Part shown: positions 38,728 through 47,160 of the stretch, in pieces
Position numbering within the stretch: the first letter of the stretch is position 1
How the letters are laid out: the number at the start of each line of letters is the position of its first letter
Origin: Sporosarcina obsidiansis
Lineage (GTDB): Bacteria > Bacillota > Bacilli > Bacillales_A > Planococcaceae
Length of the DNA: 64,000 bases
Direction: 5' to 3'
NCBI RefSeq assembly: GCF_009651005.1
Contig: NZ_WHVW01000015.1
Location: 1-64,000 of the forward strand
Position numbers and translations under genes: made by a program
Notes under the pieces: generated by a model
The model's database searches: none
What the model was told of the DNA's origin: nothing
Seen by the model: only the letters and a program-made list of their open reading frames with translations

Positions 38728-39388
38728 CTGTGCCGCCTCCTTCTATTTCCTCATTTGCTGGCGGCTGTACGTCATCTTGGGACGGTTCTTGTGGCTGCTC
38801 AATCACATTCGGATCGACCGTTGCGTCCGGCTTCACTATGCCTCGTTCATCTAAAAATTGAACAAAGTATCTTGCTATGTATCGTGGCAACACCTTTTCG
38901 TCACTATCCAACCCTTCCGTCTCGATCACTTCAAAAGTTGCACCAGAAATTAGAGAAGAAGCTTTCATTCGAGTTAGATAATGGGCTGCCTCTGTTAAAT
39001 CATCAAATTGCACATCGAACGTGGCTTCATTCGGTGCGGTAAACGTAAACTCTAGGAAGAAACCTCGTTCAGGTAATGCTTGGACAAGTTCCTCAATGAG
39101 CGGAACCGTTTTATAATGATAGCCTTCAAGCCACTCGACTGTTGAAGCCAACTGCTCTTTTTCCTGACCAAACGATGAAGGTCTGAGCTGAGATGTGATT
39201 GTTTCTTGTTGCTTCTGAATTTCAAAAGCTTGCTGTTGAAGTGCTTGTGCTTCCTCATTATTTTTTTGAGTAAGCCAAAAAAAAGCAGCCCAACTGAGGA
39301 GCGCTACTGCTAGAATTACAATAGCCACCCAAAGCAACGTAGACCGCTCTTTAATCTTCTCTGGCAGCAAATTAATATCGACTAGCAT
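38720..39388 (-). CDS. pilN: Type IV pilus assembly protein PilN-like
   Basis: Partner of PilO with a short cytoplasmic tail that binds PilM. The conserved N-terminus VDINLLPEKIKERS (the INLLP motif) directly precedes the helix (about 18-40), then a coiled coil and ferredoxin-like fold. A Pro/Glu/Asp-rich C-terminal tail (about 185-222) is unusual. It starts 5 bp after pilM. Confidence 0.88.
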   Translation of the reverse strand: MLVDINLLPEKIKERSTLLWVAIVILAVALLSWAAFFWLTQKNNEEAQALQQQAFEIQKQQETITSQLRPSSFGQEKEQLASTVEWLEGYHYKTVPLIEELVQALPERGFFLEFTFTAPNEATFDVQFDDLTEAAHYLTRMKASSLISGATFEVIETEGLDSDEKVLPRYIARYFVQFLDERGIVKPDATVDPNVIEQPQEPSQDDVQPPANEEIEGGGTDE

Positions 39389-39393
39389 GCTCC

Positions 39394-40365
39394 CTACACC
39401 TCTTCCTTTAACGCAAGACCAATGACTCGGTGGAAGTCCGCAGAAACCGTAGAACCGTCTGCAAGCGGTATTGGCTCTTTCACCAAAGGAAGCGCCTCGA
39501 TTCCCAGTCGCTCACGAACCATTTCTAACAGCTCGTCCTGTTGCTCGTATGATCCATTCCACAGCAAATGTGTAATGGCCGCTTCATTCGCAGCCAAATT
39601 AAAACGATAGAAATTCGCCAATTTTTCTAATTCCATCACGATCGTAAGCGGTTCAACTCGGTGTTCATTTAATTCTTCCCCTGTTGTCAAGCTAAGGGGT
39701 ATTTCGAGTTCCATTGATCGGATAAATAGTGGATAATGACTGAAAAATATAGACACTGTTAAACTTTGACCACGCAAGTCTGCTAATAATATATGCTCGT
39801 CCCCTGTAAACTGATGGGAATGGAACGCCAGCCGATACAGCGAAAGCGGAGCAATATCTGCAACCACAGGTACCAACTTTGCCGATTCTAGCACAGCCTC
39901 ATACGTTTGCATGACACTTTCTTTTGAAGCAATCAGAATCGCCTCATGTTCGACATTGTTTGCTGTATAGGGAACGACATCGAACACCGGATCATCGAAA
40001 GGTAGATAGATTGTTGAGCCAATTTCAATGAAGAAATGGCCTTTCAATTCCTCGTCTTCCACGTCCTCAGGATACGCCACTTTACGGATGATGACATATG
40101 CATCTGGCGCCAGAAATGCCACCTCACGTTTGGCAAGTCCCCACTCCTTCATGGCATCGTTTAGCACTTGTTCCAACATATCTTGATTCACAATCCGACC
40201 TTCAGAAATGATATTGGGCGGCAAAGCCACCTCTTGAACTGAATCCAGGACGAGTGGGTCAGTGGATTTGATACGAACGTGACGAATTGCTTCTTCATCA
40301 AATGTCAGAGAAGCAGTGCGCCTATTGCGTGTAAATAAGTTTATTGGGCGTGAAAAAATGGACAT
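39394..40365 (-). CDS. pilM: Type IV pilus assembly protein PilM
   Basis: Actin-like cytoplasmic protein that binds the PilN tail and couples the motor to the PilNO ring. The 323-residue chain shows ASLTFDEEAIRHVRI, VAFLAPDAYVIIRKVAYP and GHFFIEIGSTIYLPFDDPVFD, typical of the Gram-positive PilM group, with a weak DLRGQSLTVSIF phosphate loop. First gene of the PilMNO block; a 106-bp gap separates it from the preceding pilin. Confidence 0.9.
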   Translation of the reverse strand: MSIFSRPINLFTRNRRTASLTFDEEAIRHVRIKSTDPLVLDSVQEVALPPNIISEGRIVNQDMLEQVLNDAMKEWGLAKREVAFLAPDAYVIIRKVAYPEDVEDEELKGHFFIEIGSTIYLPFDDPVFDVVPYTANNVEHEAILIASKESVMQTYEAVLESAKLVPVVADIAPLSLYRLAFHSHQFTGDEHILLADLRGQSLTVSIFFSHYPLFIRSMELEIPLSLTTGEELNEHRVEPLTIVMELEKLANFYRFNLAANEAAITHLLWNGSYEQQDELLEMVRERLGIEALPLVKEPIPLADGSTVSADFHRVIGLALKEEV

Positions 40366-40471
40366 AAGACGGACCCTCCTAGAAGAAACAAGAAACTAAT
40401 AATCGATTAGATAGATTTAAGTATAGCAAATAGAAATAGGGAAAGAAACAAAACTTACGACAGTGATATAC

Positions 40472-40945
40472 CTAACTTTTCGCTGGCGGCACTTCATTAT
40501 CTCCACAAGTTGTATTTCCCACATGTAACGAATTGCCACTATCTAATATTTCCTCTGTAGTCGCTTTGTAAAATTTAATTATATTTTCATTTGTTAAAGG
40601 TTTATTCTTTATATATAAAGCACCACAAATTCTTGTAGGTTGTTCATCTGCAAAATAAACTGAGTTATCTAAGAGCCCCATACCACCTTCTAAATACCCC
40701 AAGTCCACTAAAGCTGTTAAATTTACTGAGTTCACATGTCCGAGTGGGTGTGGATTATCCACAAAATATAAATCAGCAGATCGTATTCCTAATATTGCCG
40801 CGTCCTTCGTTGCTTTAATACGAGAATTATCCACTAAATTTGATATCGAAGGTACTGCAATAGCGGCTATAATTCCAAGAATAACTATTACCGCAAGCAG
40901 TTCAATGAGTGTCAGTCCCCTCTTATCGAAAAATAGTTCTCTCAT
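40472..40945 (-). CDS. Type IV prepilin (second pilin)
   Basis: 157-residue prepilin. The class III signal DKRGLTLIELL gives cleavage after Gly with Glu+5, followed by the hydrophobic helix LAVIVILGIIAAIAVPSIS. The globular domain has two cysteines (CGALYIKN and NTTCGDNE) that may form the C-terminal D-loop disulphide. Nearly the same helix as the pilin at 41203, but a different head. It lies after the major pilin terminator; AAAGGAGAGG precedes the ATG. Confidence 0.9.
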   Translation of the reverse strand: MRELFFDKRGLTLIELLAVIVILGIIAAIAVPSISNLVDNSRIKATKDAAILGIRSADLYFVDNPHPLGHVNSVNLTALVDLGYLEGGMGLLDNSVYFADEQPTRICGALYIKNKPLTNENIIKFYKATTEEILDSGNSLHVGNTTCGDNEVPPAKS

Positions 40946-41083
40946 GTAGACCTCTCCTTTAGCTAACTAAAAATATAGCTAAATTTTCTGTTCCTCAACA
41001 CTTCTTTACTACTACCCATGTATTTTTATACGGCAAATATATAACCAGCACCAACTATTAAAATAACAATTATTTTATTGATT

Positions 41084-41122
41084 AAAAAAAGATCCTGCAG
41101 ACAAAACTCCTACAGGATCTTT
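41084..41122 (-). terminator. Terminator downstream of the major pilin gene
   Basis: Minus strand: AAAGATCCTGTAG, loop, CTGCAGGATCTTT, then TTTT. It splits the pilus cluster into a folC-side and a pilMNO-side segment. No other feature is seen in 40946-41083 apart from a weak TTGAGG/TATATT pair. Confidence 0.85.
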
Positions 41123-41202
41123 ATTTGAACAATATTACATAACATAATTATCTAAAAAGTTTCCAGACCGTGTGGAGACCTGATACCTATTGTTTAATGT
41201 AA

Positions 41203-41658
41203 CTACCTTGTAACCTTGACAGTAGCAGTACCTTCGCCAGTTTTAGCTCCATTTTTAAGATCTACTATATCTTTTTTAGGTGCCGATGTAGCTGTAACAG
41301 TAATTTTATCTTTCGTAGCTGTTGCTGTAGTTAATTTAGTAGTTACTGCATATGAAAATGATTTTAAACCGCCAACTTCACTAATATATGCTGCATTTTT
41401 AGCGTCCGTTCCTGTCCCTTGAAGATTTTCTAACGAAACGGTTTCAGCTTCCGGATTATCAACAACATACAATTCAGCTGCACTAACAGCATTAAGAATA
41501 TCTGATTTCATAGCACCAACTTTAGAATTATTAATAATCCCTCCAATAGCCGGCACCGCAATCGCAGCAATAATTCCCAAAATCACAATAACCGCAAGCA
41601 ATTCAACTAGCGTCAAACCTTTTTCATTTTTCAATTTCTTTTGTAGAAACTTTTTCAT
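41203..41658 (-). CDS. pilA: Type IV prepilin (probable major pilin)
   Basis: 151 residues. Basic leader MKKFLQKKLKNEKG, then LTLVELLAVIVILGIIAAIAVPAI with Glu+5. The C-terminal domain is Thr/Ala/Lys-rich and lacks cysteines. The strong terminator right after it, which would raise abundance relative to downstream genes, suggests it is the main fibre subunit. It follows pilC by 117 bp. Confidence 0.92.
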   Translation of the reverse strand: MKKFLQKKLKNEKGLTLVELLAVIVILGIIAAIAVPAIGGIINNSKVGAMKSDILNAVSAAELYVVDNPEAETVSLENLQGTGTDAKNAAYISEVGGLKSFSYAVTTKLTTATATKDKITVTATSAPKKDIVDLKNGAKTGEGTATVKVTR

Positions 41659-41775
41659 ATCATTTCCTCCTCTGTTTTTCTTACTCTATGGATATAGTAT
41701 AGCAGAGTTTCTAGGAAATTAAAACTAGTAAATGCTAAATTAATCAATTTATTAATTGAAAAAGTGTCAAAACCA

Positions 41776-42987
41776 TTACAAACTATCTATCTGCTCAAAC
41801 ATACTAAACATCGGAATCATAATTGCCAAGACAATAGTCCCTACTATAGCAGCGAGCACAACAATCATAATTGGCTCTATTAACGCCTTTAATCGTTCTG
41901 TTGCAGCCTCTACCTCTTTTTCATAGAAGTCTGCCACTTTTGCTAACATGGAGTCTAAAGACCCTGTTTGTTCTCCGATTGCAATCATATGCGGGATAAG
42001 AGGAGGAAATGCCCAATGGTTCATCATTGGTTCTGTCAGAGATCCCCCTCGTTCCATGGATTGCCTCGACTCACCAATCACTTTTGAAATCACTTTATTA
42101 CCAATAACTCGCTCTGTCATAGCTAATGACTGTAAGATAGGTACGGAACTGGAGAACATGGAACTAAGCGTACGAGTCATCATAGCTAGCGACGACTTCT
42201 TGACGATATCCCCGAAAATCGGCATTCGCAATAAAAATGAATCCAGAACATACTTGCCTTGTGGATTATTCCGCAACATCAATATTCCTACCACTATCGC
42301 TGTTACGAGGAGTAAAAGTACATACCAGTAATTCTGCAACCAATCACTTGCTGCAAGAACGAACAGCGTTAGCCAAGGCAATTCTCCGCCAATTCCCTCA
42401 AACATATCCACAAACATCGGTACAACGAATGACAAAAGGAAAATGACGACTCCAACAGCCACAATCCCTACAACAACCGGATAAGCTAAAGCAGATACTA
42501 CTTTCTGTCTCGTACGATAAGATTTTTCAAAATGATCTGCCAACCGATCGAGTGATTCGTCGACTGTACCAGACAATTCACCTGCATTGATCATATGTAA
42601 GACAAATGGTTCAAATGCTTTTGGGTGCTTTGCCAATGCATCCGATAACGAGGTACCTTTACGTAAATCTTCCTGAATAGAGATCAAAATCTTCTTAAAA
42701 GCAGGCTGCTCCACTTGCAAGGACAGGATACGAACCGCATCGACAATCGTCACGCCCGCCTGCAGCAAAGTGGAAAATTGACGCAGAAACATGATCAGTT
42801 GCTCACGTTTGACTGGTTTTCCGATCATGATATCTTTCGTCAACACGGTTTCTGGCTGTTCCGAAAGATTGACGACACGAATCCCTTGATTCTTTAGCTT
42901 AATGGCGGCATCTCGCTTATTGTCCGCCACAATCGTGCCACGTCGAATCGCCTTCGAATCACGTCCTTCATATGTAAAACGGGCCAC
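41776..42987 (-). CDS. pilC: Type IV pilus inner-membrane platform protein PilC
   Basis: Polytopic platform turned by the PilB and PilT motors. Two T2SSF domains of about 120 residues (QLIMFLRQFSTLLQAGVTIVDA; AMMTRTLSSMFSSSVPILQSL), each followed by membrane helices; 403 residues, three to four helices. It follows pilT by 2 bp. Confidence 0.95.
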   Translation of the reverse strand: MARFTYEGRDSKAIRRGTIVADNKRDAAIKLKNQGIRVVNLSEQPETVLTKDIMIGKPVKREQLIMFLRQFSTLLQAGVTIVDAVRILSLQVEQPAFKKILISIQEDLRKGTSLSDALAKHPKAFEPFVLHMINAGELSGTVDESLDRLADHFEKSYRTRQKVVSALAYPVVVGIVAVGVVIFLLSFVVPMFVDMFEGIGGELPWLTLFVLAASDWLQNYWYVLLLLVTAIVVGILMLRNNPQGKYVLDSFLLRMPIFGDIVKKSSLAMMTRTLSSMFSSSVPILQSLAMTERVIGNKVISKVIGESRQSMERGGSLTEPMMNHWAFPPLIPHMIAIGEQTGSLDSMLAKVADFYEKEVEAATERLKALIEPIMIVVLAAIVGTIVLAIMIPMFSMFEQIDSL

Positions 42988-42989
42988 AG

Positions 42990-44027
42990 TCAGTCATCTC
43001 CCTGCAAATATGGCATTGCAATGTCATACGAAATAATTCCTTGATCCATCAAGTTCTTAACCGAATTTTCCATCATATGCATCCCTAACGAACGATTGGT
43101 CTGGATTACATTCGGAATTTGATGCACTTTTTCAGAACGAATTAAATTGGAAACGGCAGGATTATTAATCATGATTTCAGTTGCCGCACGTCTTCCTCGT
43201 TTATCAGATGTTTGGAAAAGACGTTGTGAAATAACCGCTGTCAACACACCGGCCAATTGCACCCGAATTTGCGACTGTTGCCCGTGCGGAAAGACATCGA
43301 TAATCCGATCAATAGTCGAAGCAGCACTCCATGTATGCAATGTCGCGAGGACTAAGTGGCCTGTCTCCGCTGCCGTAATTGCGGTAGAAATCGTCTCTAA
43401 ATCTCGCATCTCTCCAACGAGTATCACGTCAGGATCTTGACGCAACGCTGCACGTAATCCATCCGCGAATGAAATTGTATCAAATCCGACCTCTCGCTGA
43501 TCAATAATAGAAGTCCCGTGATCATGCATATACTCAATTGGATCTTCTAATGTAATAATGTGTTTCCGCATCGTTTCATTCATATAGCGAATCATCGCAG
43601 CAAGTGTCGTTGATTTCCCTGACCCAGTAGGTCCTGTCACCAAAATTAGCCCTTGCGGTGTACCGGAAAGATTTTTTAAAGTAGGTGGCATCTGCAAATC
43701 ATCAATCGTAGGAATTTTCGTCGGGATTGTCCGGAATGCCAATGAAATGGCACCGCGTTGCTGGAATGCATTTACCCGAAAACGGGATACTTCTGCTATT
43801 TCATAAGAATAGTCGATTTGCCCTACTTCTTTAAACGCAGGCAACATTTTTTCTGGAACCGTTCGGTAAGCAATTTCTCTCGTAATCTCTTCAGTTAGTG
43901 GCGTCTCCCCGTAGCGTTTCAATTCGCCATGGACACGGAAAACTGGCGGTACACCTACAGTCAAGTGAATATCGGAAGCTTTCATTTGAAAGGCTTCGGT
44001 CAGTAATTGGTCAATTCGTTGTGGCAT
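42990..44027 (-). CDS. pilT: Type IV pilus retraction ATPase PilT
   Basis: Hexameric ATPase that depolymerises the pilus and powers twitching. Walker A GPTGSGKST, Asp box ITLEDPIEYMH, Walker B VILVGEMRDLETI, His box TGHLVLATLHTWSA, and a C-terminal AIRNLI-like segment. 345 residues. Its presence separates this system from the ComG competence pseudopilus, which has no PilT. 11 bp after pilB. Confidence 0.96.
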   Translation of the reverse strand: MPQRIDQLLTEAFQMKASDIHLTVGVPPVFRVHGELKRYGETPLTEEITREIAYRTVPEKMLPAFKEVGQIDYSYEIAEVSRFRVNAFQQRGAISLAFRTIPTKIPTIDDLQMPPTLKNLSGTPQGLILVTGPTGSGKSTTLAAMIRYMNETMRKHIITLEDPIEYMHDHGTSIIDQREVGFDTISFADGLRAALRQDPDVILVGEMRDLETISTAITAAETGHLVLATLHTWSAASTIDRIIDVFPHGQQSQIRVQLAGVLTAVISQRLFQTSDKRGRRAATEIMINNPAVSNLIRSEKVHQIPNVIQTNRSLGMHMMENSVKNLMDQGIISYDIAMPYLQGDD

Positions 44028-44038
44028 TGCCTACACCC

Positions 44039-45700
44039 CTATTCCATCAAGGCTACTCGCAACACTTCCTCAGTAGTTGTAATGCCCTGCTTTACTTTTT
44101 CTAACCCATCGTCTATCAGAAAAATCGTATTACTTTTTTCTGCAATCGTACGTAATATACTCGGCGATTCATTTCGGTTGATCGCATCCCGCATCTCAGG
44201 TGTAATGATGAGAACTTCATGTATCGCAATTCGACCTTTGTAGCCGGTCAGATTACAGACTGGACAACCCGGTCCTCGATTGATTTCTTCAATTGTCATG
44301 CCATGTCTCGCGAAAATTTCTTTTTCTCGCTCAGTCGCTTGTTGTCTAGTTCCGCAATCCCGACACACTCTGCGGATCAAACGCTGTGCCACAACCGCAT
44401 TCAATGAAGCCGTCAACAAGAACGGTTCCACCCCCATATCAAGCAAACGGGAAATGGATGCGACGGAATCATTTGTATGAATTGTGCTTAAAACTAAATG
44501 CCCCGTCAAAGAAGCACGAATCGCAATTTCCACCGTTTCCTTATCACGGATTTCCCCCACCATCACAATATCGGGATCTTGACGTAAAATCGATCGTAGT
44601 CCAGCTGCAAAAGACAAGCCAACATTAGTATTCACTTGAATTTGGTTAATGCCTTCCAGTTGATACTCCACAGGATCTTCAATCGTGATAATATTCACAT
44701 CTTCCCCATTCAAACGGTTCAATGCCGCGTACAGCGTAGAAGACTTCCCTGAACCTGTGGGACCAGAGATCAAAATAATTCCGTTCGGTTTTTCAATTTC
44801 TCTTAAAAAGGATTGCAAATTTGTATGGCCGAACCCAAGTTTCGCCAAGTCGTTCAAGGAACTACTCAAGTCCAATATCCGCATGACAATTTTCTCTCCG
44901 AAAACTGTTGGTAAACTAGATAATCGCAAGTCAATGGGTCTAAAATCAATTGTCACCTTAATCCGACCATCTTGCGGAATTCTTGATTCAGTAATGTTCA
45001 AATTTCCCATGATCTTAATTCGAGCGATGAGAGAGGATTGCATATGTTTCGGCAACACACGCTCTGTCTGCAATTTCCCATCAATTCGAAAACGGATGAC
45101 GACTTGGTGTTCCTGCGGGTCAATATGAATATCACTTGCCTTCATAGAAACCGCACTCGAAATGATTTGATTGACGAGACGAACGACTGGTGAATCCATA
45201 TCGACGATTTCTTCTTGTTGCTGTTGCGCCTGTCTTTCCGGCTCTTCAAATAGTAAGTCATCGAACACTTCTTCATCATAATATCTTGTAATCGTTCGCG
45301 TAATATCATCTTTAGAAGCAATCGCTGTTTCAATATGAAAGCCCGTCGATAAGCGCAAATCTTCAATTGTATTGTAGTCCATCGGGTCCGCCATGGCGAC
45401 GAATAATTTATCCCCGTCCTTTTTTAACGGCACAATTAAGTTCTGTTTTGCCAAACCTTTCGGAACAATATTGAAGAGTTTCGGGTCAAATGGATAGCGA
45501 AATAAATTGACGTGAGGAATCCCTAGCTGGAATTCCAATACTTCAATTAACTGTTGCTCAGTAATGTATCCACGTTGCAATAACGCATCACCCAGTCGCT
45601 GATCTCGAGGCTTTTCCTTCAACGTGCTCATTAGTTGTTCATCGGTCAATAAACCGGACTCTATTAATAAATCTCCGAGACGTTTTCTAGTCGTTGCCAT
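44039..45700 (-). CDS. pilB: Type IV pilus extension ATPase PilB with MshEN domain
   Basis: Assembly ATPase of the pilus. The N-terminal MshEN domain (1-140) has two copies of the cyclic-di-GMP-binding pattern: RLGDLLIESG (7-16) and RLGDALLQRG (about 35-44), each followed by a LxxxL stretch. The core has Walker A GPTGSGKS, Walker B DPDIVMVGEIRD, and a tetracysteine zinc site (CRDCG and CPVC). 553 residues. It is followed by pilT and pilC. Confidence 0.95.
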   Translation of the reverse strand: MATTRKRLGDLLIESGLLTDEQLMSTLKEKPRDQRLGDALLQRGYITEQQLIEVLEFQLGIPHVNLFRYPFDPKLFNIVPKGLAKQNLIVPLKKDGDKLFVAMADPMDYNTIEDLRLSTGFHIETAIASKDDITRTITRYYDEEVFDDLLFEEPERQAQQQQEEIVDMDSPVVRLVNQIISSAVSMKASDIHIDPQEHQVVIRFRIDGKLQTERVLPKHMQSSLIARIKIMGNLNITESRIPQDGRIKVTIDFRPIDLRLSSLPTVFGEKIVMRILDLSSSLNDLAKLGFGHTNLQSFLREIEKPNGIILISGPTGSGKSSTLYAALNRLNGEDVNIITIEDPVEYQLEGINQIQVNTNVGLSFAAGLRSILRQDPDIVMVGEIRDKETVEIAIRASLTGHLVLSTIHTNDSVASISRLLDMGVEPFLLTASLNAVVAQRLIRRVCRDCGTRQQATEREKEIFARHGMTIEEINRGPGCPVCNLTGYKGRIAIHEVLIITPEMRDAINRNESPSILRTIAEKSNTIFLIDDGLEKVKQGITTTEEVLRVALME

Positions 45701-45715
45701 CTACATCCTCCTCTA

Positions 45716-47110
45716 TCAGTCAATCGGATTACCATTTTTATCGAACTTCATGATATTGCCGCCTTTGTCGTAAATCACTTCATCGTCATCTTTTCCATCA
45801 GATATGTCCGGATTATCGGAATTACTCCCGCTTGATGGTTTCCCTGAGGACGTACCGGAACCTGATGAATTGCTTCCTGAATCGTTAGTGCTTGAAGAAT
45901 TTCCATCCGTACTGCCAGAACTTCCCTCGTTACCCCCATTACTATTTCCGCCATTCGTATTTTCTGATTGAATCAAATGATGACGTTCAATTCTCGGCTG
46001 TGGAGCATAGAAGTCTACTGATATATCTTCAAAGTCTTCTAATGAACCATTTAGCAACACTTTCCGTTTGACTGTTGCTTCCAATCCCTTTTTACCGATA
46101 TCTGCAACGTCCACAACTCCTGGAGTAACGAAAGCACTGTAGCGAATGACTGTTTTCGGCTCATATGTTGTCAGCCCTTCCACTACCGGTTCATACGAAT
46201 GCACGAAAGGAAGCCCTTCGATTGTCAGTTCCAGCTGAGAGTTTGTCCACTTTGTATGAATGGTGAAAACGGTTTGGTTTGGATTGGAGAACATGAAGTC
46301 TAGTCCCAACTTGCGATTGATCGCTGCTTCGAATCCCGGTTGAACTTCCGCTGTTAGTTCACTACTAATATTTCGCTCATCAATAATCCAGTTTGTCTGC
46401 AAAGCGGCCGCATACAGCATAGACGACATAATGGTCAATTGGACATCATTCGCGCTAGCCATTTCTTTTCCTTCGACAAATTCCTTAAAAGAAAATGTCG
46501 AGTTCGGCTGAATTTCCGTACCATTCAGTTCCTCCATGATTAATCGCAACCCTTTAGGTAGCTCGTCAATAGTATACGTAGATGAAGCGACTGTCTGTGT
46601 TTGAGAATAAAGACCAGGCACATGCTCAGGTAAATGAATACGTTGCGGCATAATACCACTTCGGACATTTTCTTCAATTTTACTAGAAATCGTTTCTACA
46701 TCATTTTCAGAGAATGTCAGCGAGTCAAAGTTTTGCTTTAAGACCGTACGTACTCCATCACGCGATACATTCGCAATTAAAGGATTATCCTGGCCAGAAG
46801 CAGCCTGGCTCAATGTAGCGTCCACCTCGAATGTCACCACTTCGGATGGCACTTTGACAGCGTGGTCTTGTACGAGTAGCTCCACTGCGAGATTCTGATC
46901 AAGTTCTGTGAAATCCGACGTCAACTTCTCTTTCGCTTTTTTTCGACTCTGTTTCGAAATATCAAACGGCCCGACATACGTGTGCTTGCCGAAACGTTTG
47001 ATATTTGAGAAGAAGCCATCTCCTGCGTATGTGTCTTGGACAAATAGGGTGGATAGGGCTAGGAGTGCGGCTGCCCAGAGTAGGCTGATTGTGTATAGTT
47101 TTCGTTTCAT
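45716..47110 (-). CDS. Secreted VanW-domain protein of the pilus operon
   Basis: 464 residues: signal peptide/anchor (about 7-28), a central region with TFSFKEFVEGKEMASANDVQLTIM, which fits a VanW domain (NTFSFNE...CQxSTTLY pattern, here without the Cys), a G5-like stretch (about 320-370) and a Ser/Gly/Asn low-complexity tail (about 390-440) ending in a DKNGNPID motif. VanW-domain proteins are common in Gram-positive pilus loci; their role is not known to me. It lies between the minor pilins and pilB, 15 bp before pilB. Confidence 0.78.
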   Translation of the reverse strand: MKRKLYTISLLWAAALLALSTLFVQDTYAGDGFFSNIKRFGKHTYVGPFDISKQSRKKAKEKLTSDFTELDQNLAVELLVQDHAVKVPSEVVTFEVDATLSQAASGQDNPLIANVSRDGVRTVLKQNFDSLTFSENDVETISSKIEENVRSGIMPQRIHLPEHVPGLYSQTQTVASSTYTIDELPKGLRLIMEELNGTEIQPNSTFSFKEFVEGKEMASANDVQLTIMSSMLYAAALQTNWIIDERNISSELTAEVQPGFEAAINRKLGLDFMFSNPNQTVFTIHTKWTNSQLELTIEGLPFVHSYEPVVEGLTTYEPKTVIRYSAFVTPGVVDVADIGKKGLEATVKRKVLLNGSLEDFEDISVDFYAPQPRIERHHLIQSENTNGGNSNGGNEGSSGSTDGNSSSTNDSGSNSSGSGTSSGKPSSGSNSDNPDISDGKDDDEVIYDKGGNIMKFDKNGNPID

Positions 47111-47160
47111 TGGGTGACCACCTTTTCATTGGGATATTAATGGGGTGTTAACTTGTTGAA

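Noticed and set aside
44685..45128. 147-residue plus-strand ORF
   Set aside because: Antisense to pilB; no ribosome site.
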